Shown here: positions 37,301 to 48,690 of the stretch, in pieces
Layout of the letters: each line of letters opens with the position of its first letter
How positions within the stretch are numbered: the first letter of the stretch is position 1
From: Rhynchosporium graminicola
Lineage: Eukaryota; Ascomycota; Leotiomycetes; Helotiales; Ploettnerulaceae
Assembly (NCBI GenBank): GCA_900074885.1
Contig: FJUW01000076.1
Span: 1-64,000, forward strand
Reading direction: 5' to 3'
DNA: 64,000 nucleotides
Made by a program: the position numbers and the translations under genes
Notes under the pieces: generated by a model
Databases searched by the model: none
What the model saw: only the letters and a program-made list of their open reading frames with translations
Told to the model about the DNA's origin: nothing

Positions 37301-39496
37301 TCGGTTATTAAGAAGCTTATCTATCTCGTGAAAGGTAATAGAGAAGATCTTATTATTAGAAGACTTCTAGCGTTTATATAAGAGATAGAAAGCTAAGCTA
37401 CTAATCGTATAAATCTCTAGCATAAGAGGCTCTAGAAGAGGTCTAAGTACACGAGGTAATCTTTATCGCTTCTGAAATATCATAGTAGCTATTTTTATAC
37501 TTTAAGTAGCTTTTATTAAGTCGCGAGATAGTATTCCGAGTAACTATTAGTCTATAGTATAAATTATACGGGCGTAGTCTTATACGTAAGTCTTTAATAT
37601 AGAGACTTCTAATTAGAGTTAAAATAGAGATTTACGCGAGATATAGGTAATAATATCGCTAAATCGTACGTACTTCAGCTATATATTAGTAGCTTCTCTA
37701 GAGTATAAAGACTTCTCTTTATTACTTTATTCTTATTCTTTAGGTAATAAATACTTAGGCTTATCGTATCTATAATAAGTAGTATAAACGCCGGAGAAAT
37801 AGTCCTAACTGATTAGCAGTAATAATAGAGGGTTAGTTACCTATAGAATACTCTCTAAGGGAGAGTTTTAGATATTTTTATAGCTATAAGTCTCCCTAGA
37901 AATACGCTTCCGAGCTAGTAATAATCGTTTAATAATAGAGATAGAGTTAATAATAGCTCGAATATTAATAGGAGAGTTAGCTACGCTTCGCTATTCCTCG
38001 TACGCTTCCTAGAACTAATTAAGGCGTTCGTTTCGTTCGTTAGCGTCGTATTAGTAGCACTAGTAGGTATAGTATTTACGTAAGTCCTTAATCTCGATCG
38101 GAGAGCTATAAACGTTACTAGGAGGAGTATATAGTAGCTAAATGATCTATTGTTTAGAGGTATCTAAGAGTACTTAATGTTCCGAAAGCCAGGNCGCGAA
38201 AGTCGATATAGAATCTTAGACTTCTATTAGCTTTCTTAACGAAAAGAATAAGTATAGCGTATAGTACTTAAGAAGGTTCGATGAAACCTTTAGCTAAGTT
38301 ATTAGTAATATACGCCTTAACGACTTTAAGTTCTTTAGCTAATATCTTATATAAGAGGAAGTATTTAAAGTTCTTCTCAGCCTTTTCCTCGAGCTCAATT
38401 TAGTAATCGTATAAGCGATAAAGAGGGAGAATATCGCTAGCTTCCTTAGAAAAGATATATACCTACTAGCTATACTCGTGAGGGATCTATAGTTCTGAAT
38501 CTAATTCGCTTAAGCTAATAGTAAATTATTAGGCGGTTTTATAATATTCCGTAAGGTCGATAGTTAAAGATACGATAGTAGTATCGTGTTACTGAACTAC
38601 GATTCGGTTATTAAGAAGCTTATCTATCTCGTGAAAGGTAATAGAGAAGATCTTATTATTAGAAGACTTCTAGCGTTTATATAAGAGATAGAAAGCTAAG
38701 CTACTAATCGTATAAATCTCTAGCATAAGAGGCTCTAGAAGAGGTCTAAGTACACGAGGTAATCTTTATCGCTTCTGAAATATCATAGTAGCTATTTTTA
38801 TACTTTAAGTAGCTTTTATTAAGTCGCGAGATAGTATTCCGAGTAACTATTAGTCTATAGTATAAATTATACGGGCGTAGTCTTATACGTAAGTCTTTAA
38901 TATAGAGACTTCTAATTAGAGTTAAAATAGAGATTTACGCGAGATATAGGTAATAATATCGCTAAATCGTACGTACTTCAGCTATATATTAGTAGCTTCT
39001 CTAGAGTATAAAGACTTCTCTTTATTACTTTATTCTTATTCTTTAGGTAATAAATACTTAGGCTTATCGTATCTATAATAAGTAGTATAAACGCCGGAGA
39101 AAAAGTCCTAACTAATAAGCAGTAATAATAAAGAGTTAATTACATATAGAATACTCTCTAAGGGAGAGTTTTAGATATTTTTATAGCTATAAGTCTCCCT
39201 AGAAATACGCTTCCGAGCTAGTAATAATCGTTTAATAATAGAGATAGAGTTAATAATAGCTCGAATATTAATAGGAGAGTTAGCTACGCTTCGCTATTCC
39301 TCGTACGCTTCCTAGAACTAATTAAGGCGTTCGTTTCGTTCGTTAGCGTCGTATTAGTAGCACTAGTAGGTATAGTATTTACGTAAGTCCTTAATCTCGA
39401 TCGGAGAGCTATAAACGTTACTAGGAGGAGTATATAGTAGCTAAATAATCTATCGTTTAGAGGCATCTAAGAGTACTTAATATTCCGAAAGCAAGG
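36892..39496. repeat. 1302-bp direct duplication around the N at 38194
   Basis: 36892-38193 and 38195-39496 (offset 1303) are near-identical with a few scattered differences. The junction is exactly at the N, so it is likely a second unmerged contig overlap, possibly between different genomic copies of the family. Confidence 0.87.
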
Positions 39497-41454
39497 TCCT
39501 TCCGAGTATAATACTATAGTTTCAAAGAGTAGTAATAAGAAAGGAAGTAAATACCTGAATATAACGATCTACTATTAAATTAAGTATCGTATAGTAACTA
39601 ATAGTACTACTATTAATACTATTAAAGCCTTTAATAGGAATTGCATTTAGTAGAAGGTAAATTAAAGGTTTTAAGAAGAAGGAAAGGGATTTAAGAAAAG
39701 AATAATTAATAAAATAGTATCTATTAGCTCTAGAATCGAGAAGTGCAGGTAGCTTATACGAGAGTCTATTCTTAGTAAGAGTAGCACGTATAGTAAACGA
39801 TTAACTACTAAGAAGCTTCGTAAGGTTAAGATATCGTATATCTTATATACTACCTAGGAAAGAGTCTTTCCCTAGGCGTAGTCTTTTACTAGCGGTTTAA
39901 TATACTCCTAGGTATTATCGTACGTTTCTTTATCGTTATTATCTTCTAGCTCGCTATTAACGTTATTATTAGCGTTAATTATATTAATTCGATACAGAGT
40001 ATTAGGTCGAGCTAATAACGAGCGTAAGTATAAGGTAAGTGTAAAGTAACGAGGAGTATTCGCCGGCGATTATATACGAGGCGTATTATTTCGTATAGAG
40101 TATAATACTTATTTATTAGTCGTATTAGTGTTCTCGGGCGTAAGAAGACTAATCTATAGATAAGAAGAGGAGTTAGTACTATAGCACTAGGAGGAGGTAT
40201 TTATAGGGCGTTCCCGAGTCGCGCTAGCCTTAGCCGAAGACTCGGAATAATAAGTCTTTTTAATAAATTAACCTTAGTCTTTAGCTTATATAGCCTTAAC
40301 GTATTCTTCTAGTATCCTTAACGTTCAGTACTATTAGAAGAGCTATTTCAATAGCAATATAGGTAGCTTCTCCTATAAGTCTATTTTCAGAGTTAATTAA
40401 TTATTTACTCTAGCTTTACGAGCTAGCGTATAAAACTCGTAGTAGAACATCCAGAAGGTCTACTTATAATCTATCTTTAGCGCGGAGTAGCTAGCTATTA
40501 TAGTTTATTAGTCGTATAGATTAGATAAGAAAGAGATAAGTTAAGTGATTATATCGAGTGAATCGATTATATTACTTTCTTCGTTATATTCTAGTTCTAA
40601 GAATAAGAGTTCCAGGTAAGTTCTAGCTATTCCTTCCGTTTAGTTAAGTAACTAATCTTTATAGTAATCTTTATCGATAAAGTAACTAGAGTAGCGCCGG
40701 AGGGTATTACGTATTTATACTTCCTAGAGTTTTAGAGAGTAGTCGATTCTATAAGAGAGCTTATTTAGAAAGTTCAGTATCTTCTCTATACGAATAGCGT
40801 ATAATATTAATAATATTCCTCTAGTAGATTATTCTCGATAATAATTATTAGGCGTAAGAGTAGCGTTATCTTCTTTAATTAATAGTAGTAGTATTATACG
40901 CGATTAAATGTTATTAAACGATATAGATTTAGTAGAGCGCTAGGCAGTTAACTAGTATAGTTCTAGGAACTCGTCCTGTAACTAGCGTAGTTCTATAGAT
41001 AAGTCGGCGTTTAATTATCTCTTCTCCGCGAGCTTCCTTTCTACCTCTTATAGCTAGTAAGCGCAGTCTTCCTATAAGTTACTTATAGTTACTATTAATA
41101 TAAGGGTATTATCAGGGAGGTTTAGCGACTTAGTGAGTTCGTTAATTATAATAGGAGTTAAGGAGCTAAACTCAGACGAGGAATTATCGAAAGTACTCTC
41201 TACTATAGAGAGAGGTAAGTTATAGTAAGTATTACGAGTTACTAAAGAATAAGAAGTAGAGGGAGTCGGAGAACTAGTAGTCGATTTATAAGACTTAGGT
41301 TACTTCGGTTTAGGTACTATTCTTCAAGTTTATACTTAGTATAAGCCTTCTCTATATAGCGTAGTCTCCTGCGTTTAGTAGCTCTAAGTATAAAGGTATA
41401 ATATGAGTAGATATTTACTATCTTCCTAGATATAAGTAAAAGAGTTATAGATAA

Positions 41455-41743
41455 TATAACGCTTACTCTAGAAAGGTCTTAAAACTACCTAAGTAATAAG
41501 ACCTTATATTACTATGAATATAAAGTAGTAAGAATCACTTGAGAATCTATAACTAAAGAGTGAAGAAGTAGAGAGAGAATAGAAGTATATATATGAAAAG
41601 GGGCCCCTAAACTCTACTCGTGTAATCTCGCTTAGCAGTAAGTGTTTCTACTAATAGGGAGAGAGTAAGTGTTTCTACCAATAGGGAGAGAGTAAGTGTT
41701 TCTACCAATAGGGAGAGACCTCCAAACCTGACCAGTCGTCACA
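41455..41743 (-). repeat. Element D 5' LTR (289 bp, three 27-bp repeats)
   Basis: 235 + 54 = 289 bp, with three units of the 27-bp repeat at 41638-41718. It ends ACCAGTCGTCACA with unmutated CpA sites. The partner LTR has four units. Confidence 0.9.
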
Positions 41744-41754
41744 GGGGGGGGAGA

Positions 41755-41937
41755 TATCACGGGATATTATTATAAGATAAGATAGTACTAAGTATATATC
41801 ACGGGATATCATCACGAGATAAGATAGCACTAAGTACTTAGTGCCGTTAGTTAGCTTCACTTAGATAGTTCCTCCTACTGTAGCGATAGATAGAATTAAG
41901 ACTTTTACTATATATACATCTCGGACGCCCCCTGACA
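41755..41937 (+). repeat. Element A 3' LTR (183 bp)
   Basis: Matches 9985-10167, including the internal 42-bp duplication, and is followed by the target duplication ATACT. It marks the right end of RIP-type sequence. Confidence 0.92.
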
Positions 41938-41942
41938 ATACT

Positions 41943-43422
41943 GGATATCACAGATTCCACTCCTATAATTTCCAATTGAGCTCCCAAGTCCTGGCTGTTG
42001 AAGTTTCGTTACATATCGGCATCGACAGACTTCCATAGTTGTATCTCCCTTTGAGCGGAACATCGGACAACTACGGCAGTGATCATTCCAAATTCCGCTC
42101 CACAAACTCGAGGAAGCAGCATGCGTATCTCAAATATTTAAAACGCGGTGAAAAGTTTACGGATAGCACTAAGTGTGGCAGACTATTTCATAGTACGAGG
42201 GTTGTCTAGAAGGTAAGGATGATAGAGTGTGAAAAGGCGACTAAAGCAGGAGGTCTTCAGGTGAGCCTCATGTTCCAAACCTCTAGACAAAATCCCCTGT
42301 ATCACGGTTAACATGCCCAACTACCAGATCTGGATTCATCTATCCCACTATCACATACTGACTAGTGAAGATATTCAGATTCGATACTTTCTCAGCCAAA
42401 TATCATTCGTGAGTAATTCCACTCATTAAGGTAGAGCCTTCTGTTTGACCAAGCCGATGGTTGAATTTCCTGCAGTGTCAGCCGATCGATGGAACCAGAG
42501 AGTCACATCTTTTGTTTGGCAATTATAAGCGAATTCAGGCAGAAGGGAAGGGGTATTTCTGCCGAAAGACAAGAATGTTGAAGTTCAGGAGCTCCGAGTT
42601 AGTATCGCTAACTGCCAAACTAAAGATATGCAAATCCTCCTGGTCCCTAGTTCTGTCATCAAAGGAATAGCCTGTCTAGAACACCAGTACGCGGAGACAA
42701 AGACTACAAGCACTCCAAATCATTAATAAGCCTCCATAAATTCCTAGGCTCTGAGCGAATGAAGTCGAAAAGAGTGTAGGAAACGCTTCAGACTTGCGCG
42801 AATCCGTATTTGTTGTGAAATATGGAAGGCTCCACGTCTGTAGAAACGAGGAGAGCACGAGTCCATGTCCCTTAATCAAATTACGAAAACTCACAAAACT
42901 GCCGTGGTGAATCGCCATGGAATGTTGATTTATGTCTTGCTTGTAAGATTCCTGCGTCACCGAACGTTCCTGGATGTCTTAATTTACTTGGCACATGAAA
43001 CCAAACCAATTACGACTTCGATCTGAAATGCTAATCCTATGGCTGGATATAACAATTCTATCCTCAACTCTTCACATATTGAAGCTATTAATACATCGTC
43101 TAAGTCCTGAAATCCACGTTGTCCAGAATAAATTGCGCTCAGTTCAAAGCCTCACATTATTGTTCAGCATGAAGAACTTAGCTTCATTTGGCTGAAAGTC
43201 AAAATGATATGTCATAATAAACTTGCAGGTCCGCGGAATGGACGAGGTCTCCAAATTCTTCCGGCTGGGCTCTTGAAGCTTTCGGCACAGTTGCGAGTTC
43301 AAGAACCCCGTGTAACACATTCCTTACCTGTCACTCTCTTTTTTCTGCTGTCAGTTTCTGCGTTTCTTCTTCGCTTCTCCTCCACTTGAGTCCAGGATTC
43401 GAAAACTTAGGGCTCCTTTGCC
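41943..43422. other. Intergenic, unmutated flank of the stack and promoter region of the DUF3494 gene
   Basis: Normal composition with no RIP signature right up to the LTR. Several ORFs of 60-95 codons occur (for example 42676-42960, minus) but none has recognisable features. A pyrimidine-rich stretch (CTGTCACTCTCTTTTTTCTG and following) at about 43330-43385 precedes the gene start and is probably its core promoter or leader. Confidence 0.55.
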
Positions 43423-45453
43423 ATGTCTTTTTTTATGCGTGGATTGTTTCTTTGTCTATGCATTTTTGAAATCTTCGAATTCTGCTCCGCTAAAGTTTTT
43501 CCTCCCCTGTTGAGCAGTAAAGATGGTAGCTGACACAACCAGATCGACCTTGGAGCAGCTGGACCATATGGCATACTCGGCCGATTGAGTGTGACGAATA
43601 CCAGATCGACTATTATCAATGGTGACCTTGGCACAGGAGGAACCAGTATCACAGGGTTCCCACCTGGAATCGTTAGTGGCAACATATCGAGAGGCGATAC
43701 GACCATCACAGCTTTTTCCGATGCCAATGCGGCATATGTAACTGTGGCTGCGTCGAGCTCGTCTCTGGATCTCTCAGGAATCAATCTTGGTGGTCTCAAA
43801 TTGCCTCCAGGATCATACAAATTCGCCAGCTCTGCTGAGTTAACAGGCACATTGACATTGGACAGAAATGGAGATCTGGACGGCGAATGGTATTTCGATA
43901 TAGTCACGGCTTTGACGACCGCAACTGCTTCATCCGTTGTCTTTGCTGATGGTGGAAGTGCATGTAATGTTTACTGGACGGTCGGTTCTTCGGCCACACT
44001 AGGAATAGGGACATCTTTCATGGGAACGATAATTGCGCGGGCTTCGGTTACATTCAATACAGGTGCAGTCTTGCTTGGTCGAGCATTTGCATTATCTGCC
44101 ACCGTGACTTTGGACTCGAATGTTGTTATTGTGCCGGATTGTCTTGCTTCAATTCCCACAAGCTCACCAGGCGGGGAATTCCCAGCACCGACATTCACAT
44201 TCATCAACCCTGCCTCGCTGGCAACCACTTCGACCACGATATCGATTCTGGCCACAATTCCGGCAACAATTGTGGTATCCGCCTCAGCAACGACTTCAGC
44301 ATCAATTACCAGTTCGACTTCAAGTTTCGTAGCCGAGCCTTTAGGAATATCTTCCTCATTACCATTTCAAGCGTCAGCTTCCCGGAGCACTTTATCATTC
44401 AGTTCATCATTACATGATTATTCCTTTAGCCCTGTCATCAAAACATCATTACCAACTAGCGACAGCTCGATATTGAGTGATGTTAGCACAGGACTCCAAG
44501 ATATCGTCACTACTGGTGTGTTTGACCTAGGTATTTTTTACTCCAACTTATTGTCCACGATCCAGGCTCGGTCAAGTACGATCTGATTACTAACTACTAT
44601 AGTGACCACAAGTACTGAGAACTTCCCACGCACTGAGCTCACAATTGATGTCCTGCCGTCAACAATCTTGGCTACATTAAGCCGAGAGACTTCAAGCATA
44701 GCTACCTCAAGCACATCCACAAGCGCATTGTCCACTTCTTCATTCGTAAACCCAAGGCCTTTAACAGGAACATACGTCACCGCATCCGCTCCTGTTACAT
44801 CGAGCTACAACTCTGCTGAATTACCGACCACAACGACAAGCCTAGATAACGCTATCGTCACGATTGTAATAACAACTATCTCAACTCTGACCTCCTGCCC
44901 GAGCAAATACCTGTGTACGGGACAGATCTTATCAGTAAGTTCCGGCTTACAATGCTATGTACAGTCATCTAATGTATTACAGTGGACTGGTACCAGCGGA
45001 CCACTTTCTTGTTCTGCTCAGAAGACATGTACATGTGTACTCCCAGGGGGCATTCATTCTGCAACGAGTTCCCCCCAAAGTCCATCATACACATGCCACA
45101 CTACGTATTGGACTGGCACCGATGGACCTACAGCTTGCGTAAGTGGAGTTACCTGCAGCCGGGTGCTTTCAGATACTAATACAGCGCTCTGGTCGGAAGC
45201 CATCCTGCAAGCGTCATCTGACGTAATTGGGTACACACACGCTGCCTCTAGACCGGCCAAAACGTCAGTGGAAACAATGTTATTGGAACATATCGGTGCG
45301 GTATCAACGACAGCACCGACTCCTGAGCTTAGGACCCCTATCTCGAGTCCCAACACATCATCGGTTTCAAGCTCAGCTAGAGCCGCCATAACTGGTCTCT
45401 TTCCAAATCTACTACTAAGTGTTATCGCAATTGCTATGCTGCAAGTTCTATAA
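43423..45453 (+). CDS. Secreted DUF3494 (ice-binding-like) protein with Ser/Thr stalk and probable GPI anchor
   Basis: Exon 1 (43423-43494) encodes a signal peptide, MSFFMRGLFLCLCIFEIFEF followed by CSA. A 48-nt intron (43495-43542, branch CTGAC, acceptor CCAG) removes an in-frame TGA. Residues 25-221 match the DUF3494/type I ice-binding fold: IDLGAAGPYGILG, TIINGDLGTG, LPPGSYKF, NVYWTVGSSATLGIGTSF, GRAFALSATVTLDSN. A 72-nt intron (44531-44602, GTATTT...TACTAAC...ATAG) removes a second TGA and joins the following ORF. A third possible 48-nt intron is 44935-44982 (GTAAGT...TTACAG). The product is about 620 aa. After a Ser/Thr-rich stalk come two Cys repeats (WTGTSGPLSC, WTGTDGPTAC). A hydrophobic C-terminal tail (ITGLFPNLLLSVIAIAMLQVL) is a likely GPI signal. 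The GTTTTT donor of intron 1 is non-ideal. Ice binding itself is not shown; many family members may be adhesins. Confidence 0.8.
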
Positions 45454-47211
45454 TTTCCTATCGAGAAGTTGGTAGGTTTGAGCATGGCAGCGCAGAACAG
45501 CATCATGAAGTTATAGACGGAGCAGTTGGGATGCGCAAGCGTGACCGGTGTAAAGGTGGATGTATGGATGTTGGTCTCCCTCTTGGACGTTTCAAATGTT
45601 CCTTTACTTGAAGGCTTGTACTACATTCTACGCTTCTTGTAAATAACTTATACATGTTTGTCATTCAGCTGTACAAAAATATCTCACTGAAATCAACCAT
45701 CCCTCGAGAACTGGCCACCACAACTCATAAATCAAAAAAATTGTTAGATAAGCTGACGGTCAGCTATCTAAACTCCTAAATGGATACTCTTATTTCTCAT
45801 AATCATAAAAGTCAGCACAGACTATTCCCTCACATCCCAAGCGGGGATTCCGCCATCTTCTTCGCAGATAGAGAGACATCCGAAGAACCTCGTATGTCCA
45901 TCATACTCAAGATTCCTTGCTTACCGGGAACGATCGATACATATTTTAAGATAGAGCCAGTCGAGATGTTCTGAAAGAAAATGTGAATCTAGAGCCTTGG
46001 ACATGTCGTCACATGTTGTAGACTCTCGAGATTGAAACCATACTACTCCTGGTAAGGTTAGCTAGAGAAGAAGAGGTGTGGAGGTACTCGTGAATCCACA
46101 GAGAAAGGTATTCAGGTGCAATTACTGGGCATAACCTCATCGGAAATATTCTGAGGAAGAAGTTTCAGGGAGTGAAGAATATCAGAGCGGTCTTCGGGGA
46201 GAACTGCATGCGTCCTCGAAACCTGGAAGCTTTTGAAAATGGATGGGATATCAGACTTGTTCTGAGCAAGCAGGGAAATTAACCTCTTACATGAAATTCT
46301 TATGATCATGATAACGACGCCGATTCATAACTTTTGCAGAAAGGGCGAATTGCCCTATACAGTCTCATTCGACTACCTGCTCTGCACAACGTTTATGTAG
46401 ATATGATGTCCATCTCAATCAAGGCATTGTAATCAAGGTGCAATTACCATGTCGGATCAAACCCAATATTTGCAATAGTTCCATCACTCGTGAATTAACA
46501 ATTTGATTGAATTTGTAACAATAGATAGATGTGTACGCGTGTACTCGTATATGTGGTGATTACGCCGGTATGATTCGTTGTTTCGTCTACCTAGGCTATG
46601 ATGCGCTTTATCGAAGCTGGTGTTACACTAGCATATTCAATGAGATATTCAGATCTTGAAAAACTAAGCGCCTCCCATGCGTATGAGATGAAGCTCTGCT
46701 CCGCAGATTCGCGCTCCACACAAAGGTTTGTTTACTTAGTCTTTCTGCCATTTAATCGCTTCATCAACACTTACCTCTCTCACCTACTACTTACCACTAT
46801 TGCATGACTTTCAAGTCCAACGAGAATTTGATTCTGAAACAACATAAGGTTCTACCCGAAAGCCGCAAATCCGTGCTTCTGGAGGAAGGTGAACAGTAGA
46901 AGTTGATTTTCGCTTAAGTTCCCGCCCCTAACGCTAGCGAGTGCCTCTCTCGCACTTCACAATACGAGGCTGGTCGATAACAGGGACACATGAGAGACGA
47001 CAATCGGATCGAAAAACAATGGCATCTGGCTCTCAATACTATGAGATGGTACCTACGGCCGGAATCATGTCGTCTAAGAGGATTTGTCGTCTTTCCTTCT
47101 TGCAACTTTCTGTTCTAGTAGCGACATTTTCCACATACCAAGATTTCACAAGCACAGCTACAATCAAACAAAGTACATGTTACTCATACTCCAATCAATT
47201 TAATCTTAAGA
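45454..47211. other. Intergenic
   Basis: Normal composition. Scattered ORFs of 60-70 codons have no family resemblance and no consistent splice model. An open frame with an ATG at 46941 runs into the next gene but reads through non-coding-like sequence; the gene's start is better placed at 47212. Confidence 0.55.
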
Positions 47212-48257
47212 ATGGCTTCATCAACATCGAGCGGTCCGGCTACATCGATCCCTGGCTCAGCAGTAACATCAGCCTGGCCAACAAATACAACCTACTACCA
47301 ACTTCCATTCGGTCCAATTGGTCCTCAAAACGGCAACACAGGTATCACTCTCACACAGTAAGTCTCTCTATCATTCACTCTCACAACCCACATTATACTT
47401 ATCCACTCAGCAGATTCCACCACTTCAAAAAGTGTCCCGCGGAAGTCCGAAACATGATCTACAAACAACTCATCGTCTGCAAGAAGACCATCCAGATTTG
47501 TTCTCCACTGAAACGTCACCGTCGCCGCTACCATAGCGAGCGTCTGAATTTCGCCGCTATCATGCTCGTCGACAAAGACATCCATGAGGAAGTCCGCGGC
47601 CTCTACTACACACTGAACACTTTCGCCGTGGGAAACAACCTGTGGGGCTCCACCTCTTTCGCAAACCTGCATGGCTTAAACGCGTTCATGAAACTCGCTC
47701 CCAAGCAACATCTCGCTCAAATCCAAAACATCGAAATCAACCTCTGTGCAGAACTGGTGCCTCACTGGGCTCGTCCGGAGCTTTTCTACTGTCACGACGA
47801 GCTTGACGGGAAGAGGCTCATGAGCAACTGTCGGATCCTTCTCAAGCACTTTCGCGGTCTCCGGCACGTCGTCATCAAAGCTTGCGAAATGGACATGAAG
47901 CCTGTCACTTCCGGGAAAGATAAGCGCATGCGTCCCATTGTACAGCAGGGTGACTGGGAGAATGCGGGAAAGGCGTTAAGACTGTTGTTGGATGGGAATC
48001 GGAAGGGGAGCAGAGGTCTCCTAGGGTTGAACATTCAGAGGTTTCGGTGGTATGCGAATCAGAATATTCAGTGGAGTCGAGTTCCGGATTGCGCGCCAGG
48101 GGCCAAGACAAGACCGTCGTTTGCTGGATTTGTGGAGCAGGGTAGGCCGGAGTTGTTGAATGAGGAGGGGGTTTGGGACCCGATGGGGATCACCGATAAA
48201 ACGATGGATCAAGTGAGGAGTAAAGAGTTGAAGAATGCGAGAGCAGGTATTGTTTGA
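47212..48257 (+). CDS. 2EXR/DUF7730-like hypothetical protein, 329 aa
   Basis: Exon 1 (47212-47357) reads MASSTSSGPATSIPGSAVTS and onward, a Ser/Thr/Pro-rich lead. A GTAAGT...CAGCAG intron (47358-47413, 56 nt) splices it to FHHFKKCPAEVRNMIYKQL. That matches the F..FP.LPAEIRNMIY opening of the fungal 2EXR/DUF7730 (F-box-like) families. It is followed by the typical LNFAAIMLVDKDIHEEVRGL and YYTLNTFAVGN segments (about residues 75-120). These families are abundant and uncharacterised in Pezizomycotina; a substrate-adaptor role is only a guess. The acceptor could instead be 47410 (3 nt earlier, still in frame). A longer in-frame ORF starting at 46941 exists, but its extra N-terminus has no family likeness. 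Confidence 0.78.
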
Positions 48258-48690
48258 TGGATTGAGAAATGTGGCGCTTTGTTGCGAAAAGTTGGATGGG
48301 TTTGATTTGAATGGGGTCTTGAACGGCTGATTACAGTAGTTTGGCGGTGGTTTCGAGCGGATGAACTGATTTTGTTTCGAAGTTGTCTGTTTGATGCTAG
48401 TAAAGGGCAATCTATTGCATCACAGGCGAATGCGAAGCTACAACGCAATTTACAATGGGTTGCATCAATCAGCCATACAGTATTGTACCGACGATATCGA
48501 GAATAGAAATGAAGGTTAATATTTGTCTGATTAAAAGTATAAATGGAAATTACAGCCCAAAACGACAAAACCTGGTATATTGATTTTACAAGCATTTTGC
48601 TTCACTTCACCACATTATTGGACACTACTCAGCGGAACCCAACATCTCCTACACTTGTCGCCTATTACACTCCTCCACCTAAGAGTTACC

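Larger units (their letters stand above)
32454..41454 (-). pseudogene. Element D gag-pol remnant (with probable assembly duplications)
   Basis: Minus-strand Gypsy polyprotein remnant with dense RIP stops, colinear with F (pol) and E (gag-protease). The segment 34095-35696 recurs at 35699-37300 and the segment 36892-38193 recurs at 38195-39496, so RT/RNase H and the protease region appear twice. No intact reading frame. Confidence 0.82.
32138..41743 (-). mobile_element. Element D: 235-bp-LTR-family Gypsy, minus strand, inserted in A's polypurine tract
   Basis: LTRs at 32138-32453 (316 bp, 3' LTR) and 41455-41743 (289 bp, 5' LTR). The target duplication GGGGG is at 32133-32137 and 41744-41748, within what was A's polypurine tract. 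The minus-strand interior carries chromodomain (about 32.5-32.8 kb), integrase (about 32.9-34.0), RNase H (about 34.3-34.6), RT (about 34.7-35.4) and gag-protease (about 39.5-41.4). The apparent 9.6-kb length is inflated by two long direct duplications ending exactly at N positions; without them it would be about 6.7 kb. RIP-inactivated. Confidence 0.9.
9985..41937 (+). mobile_element. Element A: Ty3/Gypsy element carrying nested insertions B, B', C and D (32-kb stack)
   Basis: 183-bp LTRs at 9985-10167 and 41755-41937 both start T(G/A)TCACGGGA and end CCCCCTGA(C/T)A. The target duplication ATACT is at 9980-9984 and 41938-41942. Between them A's own sequence is 10168-18414, 27689-28943, 31939-32137 and 41749-41754; the rest is inserted elements. 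A itself is therefore about 10 kb. Its order is gag, protease, RT, RNase H, integrase, chromodomain, then an extra ORF. Its polypurine tract was the target of D (TSD GGGGG). It is the oldest layer of the stack and fully RIP-inactivated. Confidence 0.93.

Noticed and set aside
46941..47211. N-terminal extension of the 2EXR-like gene (438-codon ORF from 46941)
   Set aside because: The extra residues do not look like the family, and the frame then reads through a clear GTAAGT...CAG intron. The 47212 start with splicing gives a better protein.
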